From Nitzschia sp. pyKryTriq1 (taxonomy: Eukaryota; Bacillariophyta; Bacillariophyceae; Bacillariales; Bacillariaceae), in contig OY101125.1 in assembly GCA_956465555.1 (NCBI GenBank), positions 312,501 to 376,500 of the forward strand: a DNA stretch of 64,000 bases, written 5' to 3'. This document shows, one piece after another, positions 10,370 through 21,368 of the stretch. The first letter of the stretch is position 1; each line of letters opens with the position of its first letter. The notes below the pieces were generated by a model. The model ran no database searches, was not told the origin of the DNA, and saw only the letters and a list, made by a program, of their open reading frames with translations. The position numbers and the translations under genes are program-made.

Positions 10370-12033
10370 CTAGTGGCAACCCTCACCATTCGGAGTCTTG
10401 AAATCACGCTGATGGAACCATGCGTTGGCACCATACTTGAGCCCGGCTTCGACTGGTAACGCTTGATGGGTGGTTCGGTCATCCTTTTGGTGAGGGGCAT
10501 CATCCAATACCGAAGGCCAGAGGAGGGCGCGCCCGCGCTTCGGTAGTACAGTGAGATTGAGCTTGTCGAAATTCGTTCCACCTCCCGCTTCTACATCATT
10601 CAAATACAGATACAACGTCATGATTCGAACGCCCGGTTGACTAGGAGACGAAACAACAGTCAGCAGTGAGCAGTCATCAGCAAGAAGAACAAGGTTGTGT
10701 AAGTACAAGTAGTCCAGAAGGGCACGAACGATCGAAGAATATTTGTGCTTGGGGCTCCCAAGCCACAGCGCCATGAACCAGACGCCACCATATATCCTTA
10801 CCGCTTTAAGTGAAGGGGAATGTAATCATGATGGACTTCATATTTTTGACTGACATCGTATTTCAAAAGCTGAAGATCTGTAAGAAGATGTCGGGAACAA
10901 CAACGAGGAGATTAGAAGTGTTCGTAGTAGTGGTCGGTCCGAAAATAATTGTTTGGAACCATACCACTGTGGATACGAGTATGATATTTAGTAAAGTAGG
11001 ATACCTACATTCGGAATTGGTTTCGTTGATTCCCGTGATGGTGGAAAGTCGTTCGACGACCCGCAGTGCCGTTTCGTCTCGGTAGCACTCAGTCTGACAC
11101 CAGGCATTGCTAGAAGTCCGCGCTGCATGAACAGTATTACCCAAGGTTCCATCGGCCTTTAAACCTCCGTCAGTAGAAGATCGCTTATAACCTTCCGTGG
11201 TACCTGAAGAAAGGAAAACGAAAACATTGGAAGCAAGCGTTGAGTAAGACTCCTCAGACAGAATCATCAATAGTCTTTCATAACAGAGGGAATCCAAAAA
11301 TATACCTCCCCCAGAGTACTGCGTCCGCACCTAATTCAATCAGTCGATGTGCTTCTTGTTCGCTCACAATATTCTCCATCGTAATCACCCATGGACCCCC
11401 AGTAGTCTTGGGCGAGGACAAGACTTCTACCGAGTAATCCGAAAGAAAGGGTTCCGAACTCAATCGCGAAAACATGGCATCCAAATCTCCTGGACCCCAC
11501 GCATTCGGAGCATTGGGATCAATCGGACAACGATCTTCCACACTCAAATATTCACACGACAGACAAGCCGGAGCACACCACCTTTTCATATACTTTTCAT
11601 TGGTCTCGCATTCTCCCGCCAGCGCCCACGTTGTACAATGTTCATGCGCGTTGCGGCAGAGTTCTTTCAATCCTTTTCGGAGTTGCACGGTCTCCAAATA
11701 CTGGCGTGTCTCGAGAATACGAGCCGTGGTAGCGGCGGCACCGATGTGAAAGCCCGCATTCACAAGTGCCTGAGCGACACCAAAGTCAGCCCCCAACAAT
11801 GCGAATAAAGCATCATCATCCGACTGTTTCATCATCGTTTGCGGTAAATTCGATGTGGTAGCAGTTTTAGCAGTATTCGTAGTTGCACCACAAGTGCCGT
11901 CGTCGTCCTCGGCCGAGCACATTTGTTCTTCGACGTTTTTGGTGGCCGCCATCGTCAGACCCCAAAGCAATAACATCACCCAACAACAATAGCAACATAA
12001 TATCGGCTTTCTTCGAGTAGTGACAACCATCAT
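10370..12033 (-). CDS. Secreted prolyl 4-hydroxylase with one ShKT domain (P4H-A)
   Basis: Four exons: 12033-11331, 11203-11009, 10877-10802, 10640-10370; 1245 nt, 414 residues. It should hydroxylate proline in secretory-pathway proteins using 2-oxoglutarate, O2 and Fe(II). Residues 1-30 are a signal peptide. A ShKT domain spans about 126-160 (CRNAHEHC, GECETNEKYM, CAPACLSC). The catalytic domain follows from about 215: Fe ligands H315-x-D317 (VHHDYI) and distal H383 (HQALPV), with K393 (GLKYGAN) as the likely 2-oxoglutarate anchor. TLYLYLNDVEAGGGTNF is the typical core strand. All introns are GT-AG and all junctions keep phase. The paralogue next door has the same last three introns and near-identical last exons, but carries an extra N-terminal ShKT domain that this copy lacks. 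Confidence 0.88.
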
Positions 12034-12517
12034 TTTCCTTTGTAATGTAAAGGGAAGGGATGAGGACTATGATGTACACAAAGTGATATCGGTATCAAAA
12101 GTCAGTATTCAGTATCATCAAAGTAGATCCAACGCGGTACCATCAGGCTACAGCACCGGTACGTGTACCTGGTGGATTTTTTACTTGTTTTTATCGCGCA
12201 GAGATCACAGATGACGCGCGTGCGCAAGCAACGGCTCTTTTCGAAAGATTGAGCTCATTCGTTACAGTATTCGTTTCTTGCGGCAGCCAGACAGACGGTC
12301 CCATCGACCGTCATCGTCTTCGACTACTCGGATTGAACTCAGACGAAGGAGGGGTGGACTTTTTGGGCTGACAGACCCTACCGTATCTACGTATCTACTC
12401 GCACTCGTTTGACTTGCAAGTCTCTACTAGTAAACATGCATTAAACAATATTAATCCTGGAGGGGGGGGGGGGGGGGGTGTGAAAATACTTTGTCCATGC
12501 TGGCGGTCTCTTCCACT
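12034..12517. other. Intergenic between tandem P4H genes
   Basis: Upstream of P4H-A and downstream of P4H-B. It holds GGTACC/ACCGGT palindromic words near 12138-12172 and a 17-G homopolymer near the P4H-B stop. No other gene seen. Confidence 0.5.
12462..12478. repeat. G17 homopolymer (C17 on the P4H-B strand)
   Basis: Seventeen G in a row, 40 bp beyond the P4H-B stop codon, so a C17 tract in the predicted 3' untranslated region. The length is likely to vary between alleles or reads. Confidence 0.85.
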
Positions 12518-14560
12518 CTAATGGCAACCCTCCTTGTTTGCCGTCTTGAAATCACGTTGATGGAACCACGCATTGGCGCCGTACTTGATCCCCGCTTCGA
12601 CGGGCAACGCTTGATGGGTGGTGCGGCCATCCTTTTGATCGGGTGCCTCATTCAATACCGAAGGCCAGAGGAGGGCTCGACCTCGTTTGGGTAAAACGGT
12701 TACATCAAGCTCATCAAAGTTGGTTCCACCACCCGCTTCTACATCATTCAAATACAGGTACAACGTCATGATTCGTACGCCCGGTTGTCTAGAAATCCAA
12801 GAAGCACAGTAATCGTTTTGGGTCAGTATCTAAAATCAGTCCATCATGACGCGATCACAGGTATCGGCCAGAATATACTCGTAGTCAAAAATTAAACTTA
12901 CCGTGTCAGATGATGCTCAATGTAATCATGATGAACCTGATACTTTTGACCGACATCGTACTTCAAAAGCTGAAGATCTGTATATAGTGTTGGTACGAAG
13001 AATGAAGTGAGACGTCAGTGCGAAACGTTCGACAAAGTTTACTCCTACAGACCGGACGTTCCAGTCGACAGTACGAGTGTATTTATAGGGTATGGTACGT
13101 GATACGTACATTCCGAGTTGGGTTCGCTGATCCCTGTGATATTGGAAAGTCGCTCGGCGACTCTCAGTGCCATTTCATCTTGGTAGCACTCATTCTGGCA
13201 CCATGCATTGGTCGAGGTCCGACCTTCATTGACATTCGATTCAAACGTCCCGTCGGGCCTCATGGCACCCACATCGGACGATCGTTCGTAGCCTTCCGTG
13301 TGACCTGATGGAATGGAAGAAAGGAAAGGAATAAGCGTGTTGTTGGTGTTGTTGTTAGACGAGTCTGATCGTATCCATCAACCAACCATCCAAATAATTT
13401 TTCCATCCGACGAGTACATAATATATGTACGCACCTAATTCAATCAATCGTTTCGCCTCGTCTTCGCTCACAACATTTTCCATGGTAATCACCCATGGAC
13501 CGCCCGTGGTCTTGGGCGATGACAAGACTTCGACTGAATACTCCGAAAGAAAGGGTTCCGAACTCAATCGCGAAAACATGGCATCCAAATCTCCTGGACC
13601 CCACGCATTGGGAGCATTGGGATCAATCGGACAACGATTCTCTACCAGCATATAGTCACAGGAAAGACAGGCTGGAGCACAAGACTTTTTCATGTATTTT
13701 GCATTGGCCACACATTCTCCAGCCAGCGCCCACGTTGTACAATGTTCATGCTCATTGCGACAAATTTCCTTCAATCCCTTCTTCATCGGGGTCGTCTTTA
13801 AATATTGACGCGATTCCAGAATCCGAGCACTCGTCGCCGCTTGACCGACTCGAAAGTCATCATTGGCCAGTGCCTGTGGCACGCCAAAGTCACCTCCTAG
13901 TTCCAAAATAGTCCCGTCCACCTGTGGACTGCATGATGTACGGTATGAATACATGCATTTATTGCGCCCCAAGAATATACAAAAATGAGTATTCCCTTTA
14001 ACCAGAAGCAAGATCCAGTGCCACGTCTAGCTGTGCGGTAGCGTATAAAGCTATTCGTACTTGTACTTACGCGGAATCATCATGGTTCGAACAAATATCG
14101 CAGCTTTTACGACAATTGACATGCATATCTGAAGTACAGTATTAGTCGGAGTATAGAGATTGGGATGAGAACAAGAGTGAGAATGATGGTAATGTACCAT
14201 TCATTGTATTACAGTAAAGTACGAGTACTGGAGTTCCCGCTTCTTCATATATTCAGAACGGACCACACGCCAGCATCAGCACCGCCAGTACACTATGATA
14301 TGAACCATGATTAACGTACATCCTGGATTTATGTCACATTCTCCAACGTCCGCCCAATAGCCACAGGCACTCTCCACATCGACGCAGGAGGATGATGACG
14401 CTGAACTCGAGGTAGTGGTAGTGGTACAAGTGCCGTCGGCCGAGCACGTTTGTTCGGCTACTTCCGCCGCCACCGACGACAACGACTCCAGTATGCTCCC
14501 AAGAAGCAGCAGCAAAAAGTAACAGTAGAGCGAGGACTTATTTCGATAGACTACCAACAT
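12518..14560 (-). CDS. Secreted prolyl 4-hydroxylase with two ShKT domains (P4H-B)
   Basis: Six exons: 14560-14320, 14128-14071, 13928-13435, 13304-13110, 12977-12902, 12788-12518; 1335 nt, 444 residues. The ATG at 14560 (MLVVYRNKSS) gives a basic n-region and a leucine-rich signal peptide; the frame is open upstream to 14623. The first ShKT domain is split by an intron (CGYWADVGECDINPG / YMHVNCRKSCDIC). The second reads CRNEHEHC ... GECVANAKYM ... CAPACLSC. The 2OG-Fe(II) core keeps H-x-D (VHHDYI), the distal His (HQALPV) and Lys (GIKYGAN). The last three exons have the same lengths as in P4H-A (195, 76, 271 bp), showing tandem duplication. Confidence 0.87.
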
Positions 14561-15350
14561 TGCTGATGTTTGGAATGGAAGGTAGCGCCACAAAAGGATA
14601 CAAGTAAAGTAGTACGTAAACAACTGCTACTCACTCGTGTATGATAACAACAACAGGGTGCACCAATGCAGTACCAGGTATGCCGGTGGTACAAGTACCC
14701 CGCCATGGTGACCGTTTAAAATTCGGGGGCCAAGCGGCAAATAATGGATGGGGTCGTACTGGTACCAGGTACTGTTCAGTGCAGCATTGGTACCAGGTAC
14801 ATACGTTCCGACCGTGTATTCTGAACGATGAGCAGAACCCTCCCCCGCAATTTTTAAAAATTGTATGTACGCAGTACGGTACACGTACCTACTCTGCTGT
14901 GTGTAAACTCAGCAAAGATGCAATATCAAGTATTCTCGCATATGCCGGTTCCTCTCTAGAGAGTAGTAGTAGAGACATCAAATACCACCAAACCGATCCC
15001 TACTAGTAGCAGGCTTTTTTGTGGCTGCACATCAATAAAATAATTAGAGTGGTGACCGCAGAAACAAGTTTTCATACGAGTACGTAGGGTACCACTACAA
15101 GATGACAACAACATATACATGCTAGAAACACTTTTCATTCGACATCTATCATCCACCATTCAATTATTTGTGCACATTGCAGTAGTCACGGGAGTGGAAT
15201 TCAACACTTTCTTTCGATACAAACAAGACTTGACAAGTTGCTCGCTCGCTCGTTCGGGATCGTCCATGCATCAGATTCCCCAAGGATCACGTGCACAAAC
15301 ATCTTCACAACCAAGCAACAACATATACTATATACGTCTAACACGCCGTT
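14561..15350. other. Intergenic with palindromic GTAC words
   Basis: Promoter side of P4H-B and 3' side of the first four-pass gene. The word GGTACCAGGTAC occurs twice (about 14760 and 14790), and AATTTTTAAAAATT forms a palindrome near 14850. No gene seen. Confidence 0.5.
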
Positions 15351-16156
15351 TTACTTTTTGCAAATCGGTTCCGGTTGGGGCGTGCTGCAGTAGTACGGGC
15401 GCATTAAAGTCCACGAAAGAAACGAATGAACAACAAAACGCGGCATAGTGTGAGATCATGACACCAAAACATAATCCTTTATCAGAGCTGATGCATGCAT
15501 GCATGCATGCATGCATGCATGAAATCATCTCCATGTCACCTTCGTTCATTCGTTTATTCATTCATTACATATACTTACCAACAAAGCAAAATGCCACAAC
15601 ACAAATATGTCACGTTGGCAACGATCATGTACGAAGAAGCGGGTCCCCACTCGCACAACGGGTCCTCACCGTCACTAACACTGCATGCGTCGATTCCATA
15701 CATTGTGAATGTGGCGCTGTTATTATTATTTGTTTCATTGATATAAAATATGAATAGATACATGCAGTGCAGGTTGTTAGAAGTATGTTTGAAGAAGGTG
15801 CGGTCGAACCAAAACCAAAATGATATAGAGAGCGATCAAGATAACGAAAGAACACAACGTACCCTCCCGCCACCCAAGCGATACAGAATCCAATTCCTTC
15901 GACACAACCGGCACAACAAATTTCACATAAAATCCATTCGATCGCCACCAAGACACCCGTAATAAAGCCCGCACATGTGGCAAAAGTCAAGGCCGTCTGG
16001 GACCCCGTGACATATCCATCCGTTGTGGGCCACTCGACGCAATCCCCGTTCTCATCCTCAATGTACCAAATTCCAACACCACCGTTGGGGGTCAAAATGA
16101 AATCACAAGCAAAGGTTGCCAGGAATTGCATAGTGAGCTGAAAGACACAAACACAA

Positions 16157-16194
<38 letters not shown>

Positions 16195-16367
16195 TTTGAA
16201 CAAGATGAAAGTTGAGATTCGTCATGTGACATTGGCGGCGTCGAGGAAGCATCACATATGATTTACAGTACGAACGTAACATCCGGCTTGCGACGAGGAG
16301 GACTTACCCCGAGGGCCACACCACCGACAATGCAGAGGCGAAAGATGTTGCCCAAAGTGTTACACAT
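15351..16367 (-). CDS. Small four-pass membrane protein, tandem copy 1
   Basis: Four exons: 16367-16308, 16137-15863, 15716-15579, 15384-15351; 507 nt, 168 residues. The start has a good context (CCACCACC before ATG) and matches its neighbour (MCNTLGNIFRLCIVGG here, MCNSIGNISRLCIIGG there). Four hydrophobic segments are visible: about 8-30, 68-95 (ending CEICCAGC), 98-118 and 137-158. The first loop has GIWYIEDENGDCVEW and the second has a Cys pair (DACSVSDGEDPLCEWG). The tail is CCTPQPEPICKK. The GIW..C pattern recalls claudin/PMP22-like tetraspans, but that is only a resemblance. No known family assigned. The first intron has a CA/GA microsatellite, the third an ATGC microsatellite. Confidence 0.72.
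15491..15521. repeat. ATGC tetranucleotide microsatellite (self-complementary)
   Basis: About 7.75 perfect units of a self-complementary tetranucleotide, inside the third intron (15385-15578) of the first four-pass gene. It can form a hairpin in DNA or pre-mRNA. Confidence 0.9.
16157..16194. repeat. Compound CA/GA microsatellite
   Basis: An AC run passes directly into an AG run, within intron 1 (16138-16307) of the first four-pass gene. On the transcribed strand it is a TC/TG tract near the 3' splice site and could act as an extended polypyrimidine tract. Confidence 0.85.
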
Positions 16368-17240
16368 GGTGGTGGCTTTCAAAGGGAAAATGAGCTAAAG
16401 CAGCTATTATTTGGATTGCCGGTACGAGTAATCTTAGCAGATACACTGAAGTGAAGTCTCCTACAGTATCTCCTATCCGCGATGTGTATGATATGTAATC
16501 TTTATCCCGTCGCTCCCCGCTCTGCTCTCACGCGTGGGGCGAAGGGTCACATATTATTTGTCAGTATGATGAAGAAGTGAGCTTTACATAAGAGAGGGAG
16601 ATTATGATCTACTCTACTCTCTCTAGTAGTAGAGTGGAGGGTGCTCGGACCTTGCTCGGACGTGTGACGTGGCGGCGTCAATGGACTGAGTCACTAGTCA
16701 TTCGTGACTCTATCCTGACATCCTCTTCGGCGGAGTGAAGGAAACAATCATATCATGATGTCATGGACCAGGGACTGGAATGTATTCTTGCCCAAAGCCT
16801 TCGTACAAATATCCGACCAATTCTCGTGAGATTCCACCCATACAGCGTTGATGATCTTTGCAGCAATTGCCTGCATACCGATGTAAAATCATACATAATG
16901 TGGTACCAAACGATACATACTCGTAGAATGATCATAGCTTCTAAAATCCACCGTTTTTGAAAAATGCGCCGAACAAACTACTTTCGTAGCTGGTGACTAC
17001 TAGAAAATACAGAAGAGCATCCTCCTTCTCATCATCATCATGGTCATCGCCATCGATTGTTTTTCCTCAAGAACATCCGACCCATCCTCCTTTTCGATTG
17101 GTCCTTTGCTTGTATGACGTAGGATGTATGCATGCAACCATCCAATCCCGCATTTCTTGTACGCTCCGCCTCAAGTCCCCCAAACATAATGTATATTTTC
17201 TCAACGGTATTTCGCTCACTCCCCCGACAAAATATCCGCT
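16368..17240. other. Intergenic between the tandem four-pass genes
   Basis: Upstream region of copy 1. About 300 bp before its ATG is TGACGTGGCGGCGTCA (16665-16680), an inverted pair of TGACG half sites. It is followed by GAGTCAC ... GTGACTC arms (16688-16710). The remainder (16760-17240) shows no supported gene. Confidence 0.5.
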
Positions 17241-18243
17241 CTATTGTTTGCAAATAGGATCCGGTTTCGGTGTGCTGATGATGATAATGATGCGTGTAAT
17301 AGAGAAGAAGGAGATCGATGGATTAGATGTCTACTGCAAGACGACAACGATGATGCCAGCACTGTACTATCTTTGTGTAGTACTCTACTTTCACTTGTCT
17401 CCAAAACGATAAGGACGAAGAACGTACCAACAAAACACCACACCGCACGCCAGATAGGAAAAACAGGCCACTGTCATGAGCGTAGAATCGGAGCCCCATT
17501 CACAGCCGCTATCACCTTGCAAGTCGATTGTCTCTGCGGAAGCGACGTAATCTCCACACTCCGGAACACCTAGGTACAGGAGCGATAGATAACAGACAGA
17601 GAGTGAGTCATCGCCGTGGTCGAATACCTTACGAATATTATAATATCATCATCATCATCATCACTATAGACTGCTACTCACCGTAAATCATAAAGACACA
17701 CCCTCCGAACAGCCATGCTCCACAAAAGGCGAGACCTTCAAAGCATCCCGCACAACACACTCCACAAATCAACCATTCAAATAATACCAAAGCGCCCGCA
17801 AAAAATCCGGCAATGGTACTAATCGTCAAGGTCGATTGAGCTCCCGCCAAGACGGGATCCGATGCTTCTGCGGGCCAATCCACACAATTCCCAGTACCAT
17901 CGTCAACATACCAAATTCCAATGTTTCGTTCGGGTGTGGTGAGAAAGTTGCATTGGAAGGTCACAAAGAATTGCATTGCCAACTAAATGTATTATTATTA
18001 TAATTATCAGCATCATCATAATCAAAACAACAGAGGAATAAGAACAACAACAGCAGCAGCAGCAAAAAGAGAAGTATAGATGAGTCGTTGTCGGTTATCG
18101 ATCCAGTTGATGTTGTCCTTTTTCATTCTTTTCAATGATCTCAGCATCATCATTCTCATTCTCTACATAATAATAATACGTACCCCCAAGCAACAACCGC
18201 CGATGATACAGAGGCGAGAAATGTTGCCAATAGAATTGCACAT
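17241..18243 (-). CDS. Small four-pass membrane protein, tandem copy 2
   Basis: Four exons: 18243-18184, 17982-17682, 17569-17428, 17274-17241; 537 nt, 178 residues. Exon 1 is 60 bp and exon 4 is 34 bp, exactly as in copy 1. The protein reads MCNSIGNISRLCIIGG, then LAMQFFVTFQCNF, GIWYVDDGTGNCVDWP, a hydrophobic segment ending CGVCCAGC, and GLAFCGAWLFGGCVFMIYG. A loop with C-x(n)-CEWG follows, then a last membrane segment ending GVVFCCTPKPDPICKQ. The second intron differs from copy 1 in phase and position. Role unknown; the Cys-rich membrane edges and the conserved C-P-x-P-x-P-I-C tail are the notable features. It is divergent from P4H-C. Confidence 0.74.
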
Positions 18244-18833
18244 GTTGTTGTTGTTGTTGATGATGTTGATGTTATAAGAAAAATATGCCAATCCAACAAA
18301 ACTCAATAAGAAAAAAATAATGAGAAGATGGCGTGTCATATATATTATTATCACCTCTGTCACCGCGCAGCCGACCGTTAGCATTGCACCCTGGTCGAAA
18401 TTTTCAAATTCGGAAGGCAGTTTTCGCCGGCGAGTTTTAGTCGTGACCCGACTCCTCACACCGTCCGCACTTCGCCTGCCCAAGCAAAAGGGCAGCAAGC
18501 GGCGGCAGGCGGCAGGGGGGGATTTGGACCCATCCGACCAAATTATTCCCCTATTTCGGTTGATTTGTACCCCTTTCTATGAACTCATTTCCCCCCTTTT
18601 TGGGTAGAACGGCTGAAGTGAAGTCTGTACGCCGGCCGCTAGTGGGAAAGATCCGAACGGATATTTTCGCGGGGTTCGCAAATGCGCGCAATAATGACCA
18701 TCAACGCCATATCGCGACAGCGACAAAAATGACCATGATGCGCAAGACGGAAGACCAAGAAGATGTGTGTCATAAACACTTCGTGCTGCACTTCACCTAA
18801 TAGTACATATAAGGATACCTCCGCAACAGCAAG
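18244..18833. other. Divergent promoter region
   Basis: Lies between the starts of four-pass copy 2 (-) and P4H-C (+). It includes a GC-rich stretch near 18420-18530 and ATCCGAACGGAT (about 18651-18662), a short inverted repeat. No gene seen. Confidence 0.5.
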
Positions 18834-21190
18834 ATGATGATTCGATATTATCCAGCTTCCACGTTCCTTCTCTGGTTGATCTACAGTGCCACTTCTAGTA
18901 GCAGTACCGGTAGTAACGGTGGTGGTGGTGTCGTGGTCGTCCAAGCCGCGGGGGCCGAAGAACAAGTCTGTGACGCCAACGGTGTCTGCAAGTCCGTCGG
19001 CAGCAGCAGCACGTGTTCCGACAATCATGAAGAGTGTGAGACTTGGTACTCGCAGGGAGAATGTGACGCCAACCCCAAGTACATGTTGGTAGAATGTCGA
19101 AAGTCGTGCTTTGTCTGTGGGACGGACGACGATTTTGAAAGGGCACCCGGCGATGGTTCCGACTTTGGAGTGCCCCAAACCTTGGGCAACGCCCAGTTCA
19201 TGGCCACGGAAGTGTTGGCCAAGCAACGTCTGGCGCGGGTCAATCGGTACATGAAATATGGGATTGCCGAAATTCCCGACGATATCCAAGCCAAGTGTCG
19301 TAATTGGCATGCGGATTGTATCAATTGGGCCGTCGGTGGGGAGTAAGTATATACGAATATACTGGTAGTGGTGCTGCACTGCACTGCACTGTACTGTACT
19401 GTACTGCAAGAAGTACCAGCATTTTTTGTTTTGGAGGAGTGTTTGTCTCATTCCGTTCTTTCATCTTCTTTTGTGTAATACCATACTTTCAAATTAAAAC
19501 ACACAGATGCGATGGAAATCCAATCTGTAAGTGGTCATCGTGATGGATCGCAAGTGTGTGCTTGATGACTTTCTCATTTCCTTATATATTTCGATTCTTG
19601 TATTCATTCAATGTACTCAGGGATGAAAAAAGAATGTGCCCCCGCATGTTTGTCTTGTGAGTTTTTGGTCATGGAACAACGTTGTCCGATGGATTCCGAC
19701 AGTGATCAAATGAAGGATGTTTGGAAGGCGGATGATTTGAATGTCATGTTTGAAAAATTGACGCAAGAACCGTATCTCTCGGACTATTCGGTCGAAATTT
19801 TATCGTCGCCGTCCAAAAACAATGGTCCTTGGGTCATTCAATTGGACAATGTGTTGAGTCCGGAAGAAGCGGCTCATCTCATTGAATTAGGAGGTACGTG
19901 ATAGAAGATGGAACATCAAAAGGACCTGGTGGGAGGGGGGGTAATATGTGTATAAGGCTATGCTGCTCACCTTGCCCTCTACTTTTGAATGGAAAACACT
20001 ACATACTGTACTACGCCTTCCTCTTTCTGTCCGTTCTCCCATCCTTTTTTTTCATTTTTCAATAATCATCATCATAATAATTATATTAGCCATTGAGGGA
20101 TACCAACGATCCGCGGATGTGGGCAAACTCTCAGTCACTGGAGGTCATGATGCCAAGATCAGTACCGGTCGTACCTCGACGAATGCCTGGTGTATGGGGG
20201 TGTGTTATCACAATGCCACGGCACAGGCGGTGATTCATCGACTTTCGGATTTGACCGGAGTACCCGAAAGAAACTCGGAATATGTAAGTATGAAGATCAT
20301 ACGTATTGTCTATTAATAGTCGGTGGATATGATACCAATACGAAACTCGGCAGCATCGCATCGCATCGCATTACCAACATTTTGAGAGTGTTATGTATGG
20401 TCATCATCATCATCATCTAACCGAATGTCTTATTATTTCTTTCCAGCTACAAATGCTCCGTTACGAGCCCGGCCAGTATTATAATGTACGTCTATTTTGG
20501 GATGATATTAATAGGGGCATCATGAAGTGGATTGCAATTACGAAGCTACAAAAAATAATCTCACCCATCTACCTTCTTTTTCGCTTTTTTCTTATGCTTT
20601 TATTGTACAGAGTCATCATGATTATATTGGTCACCATCTCGTCAGGTAAGAGAGACAGAAGACAGCCATCACACCTCACTAATACTCTACGTCTACAGTA
20701 TCATCGTCGTACGTACTGACACATCTTCCTTGCGCTTATCTTTATCATACGTGGTACCTCAATCCTCATCATCAGACAACAAGGTCCGCGGATCTTGACT
20801 TTTTATCTCTATTTGAACGACGTCGAAGCGGGAGGGGGCACCGAATTTGACAAGCTAGGATTGGAAGTCAAGCCCAAGGTCGGACGTGCGGTACTCTGGC
20901 CGTCGGTACTTAATGAGGCGCCCAGTCGCAAGGACGACCGAACAATGCACGCGGCCCTCCCCGTCGAGGCTGGAATCAAGTACGGGGCCAATGCATGGTT
21001 TCATCTCCGAAGTAAGTATTTTACATATGATGCTATGCTATGCTATGGTATGCTATGGTATGCTGTATGGTATAGATATTCCACGACACGACTTGCCCTC
21101 ATTGACGACAACTCACACACTATCATTCTTCTTTTGTTTATTGTTGTTTCATCAGACTTCAAAGAACCGTATGCTACAGGTTGCATCTAA
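18834..21190 (+). CDS. Secreted prolyl 4-hydroxylase with two ShKT domains (P4H-C), eight exons
   Basis: Exons: 18834-19342, 19507-19526 (20 bp), 19621-19893, 20090-20283, 20447-20485 (39 bp), 20611-20645 (35 bp), 20776-21011, 21156-21190; 1341 nt, 446 residues. A signal peptide opens the protein (MMIRYYPASTFLLWLIY). ShKT 1 is CSDNHEECETW ... GECDANPKYM ... CRKSCFVC. ShKT 2 is assembled over three exons: CRNWHADCINWAVGGEC, DGNPIWMKKEC, APACLSC. The catalytic core has SHHDYIGHH (H-x-D), the distal His in MHAALPVEAG and Lys in GIKYGANAWFH. The protein is cut by more introns than its paralogues. The intron after NSEY lies 2 nt downstream of the matching intron in P4H-A, -B and -D. All junctions are GT-AG and in frame. 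Confidence 0.87.
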
Positions 21191-21368
21191 TCGAAATGAT
21201 CAAAAGGATGGAAGAAGAATCGTATGGAAAAAATGTCGTGGGTTCATTCGAAACATCTGCAGTCGAAACCCTCGCTCGTTTTGTTGGATCCGTGGATCGA
21301 GCTCCGATGATCCATTCTGTGTTAAAACAAATGCTCTACTAGTGATAAGATAACATATTCGTGCGTCT

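Noticed and set aside
15491-15521. Regular ATGC repeat considered as a CRISPR-like or integration array
   Set aside because: A simple microsatellite with no spacers, inside an intron of a eukaryotic gene.
18639-19451. 270-codon minus-strand frame
   Set aside because: Antisense to exon 1 of P4H-C, which has a signal peptide and ShKT cysteines; the frame also runs into intron sequence.
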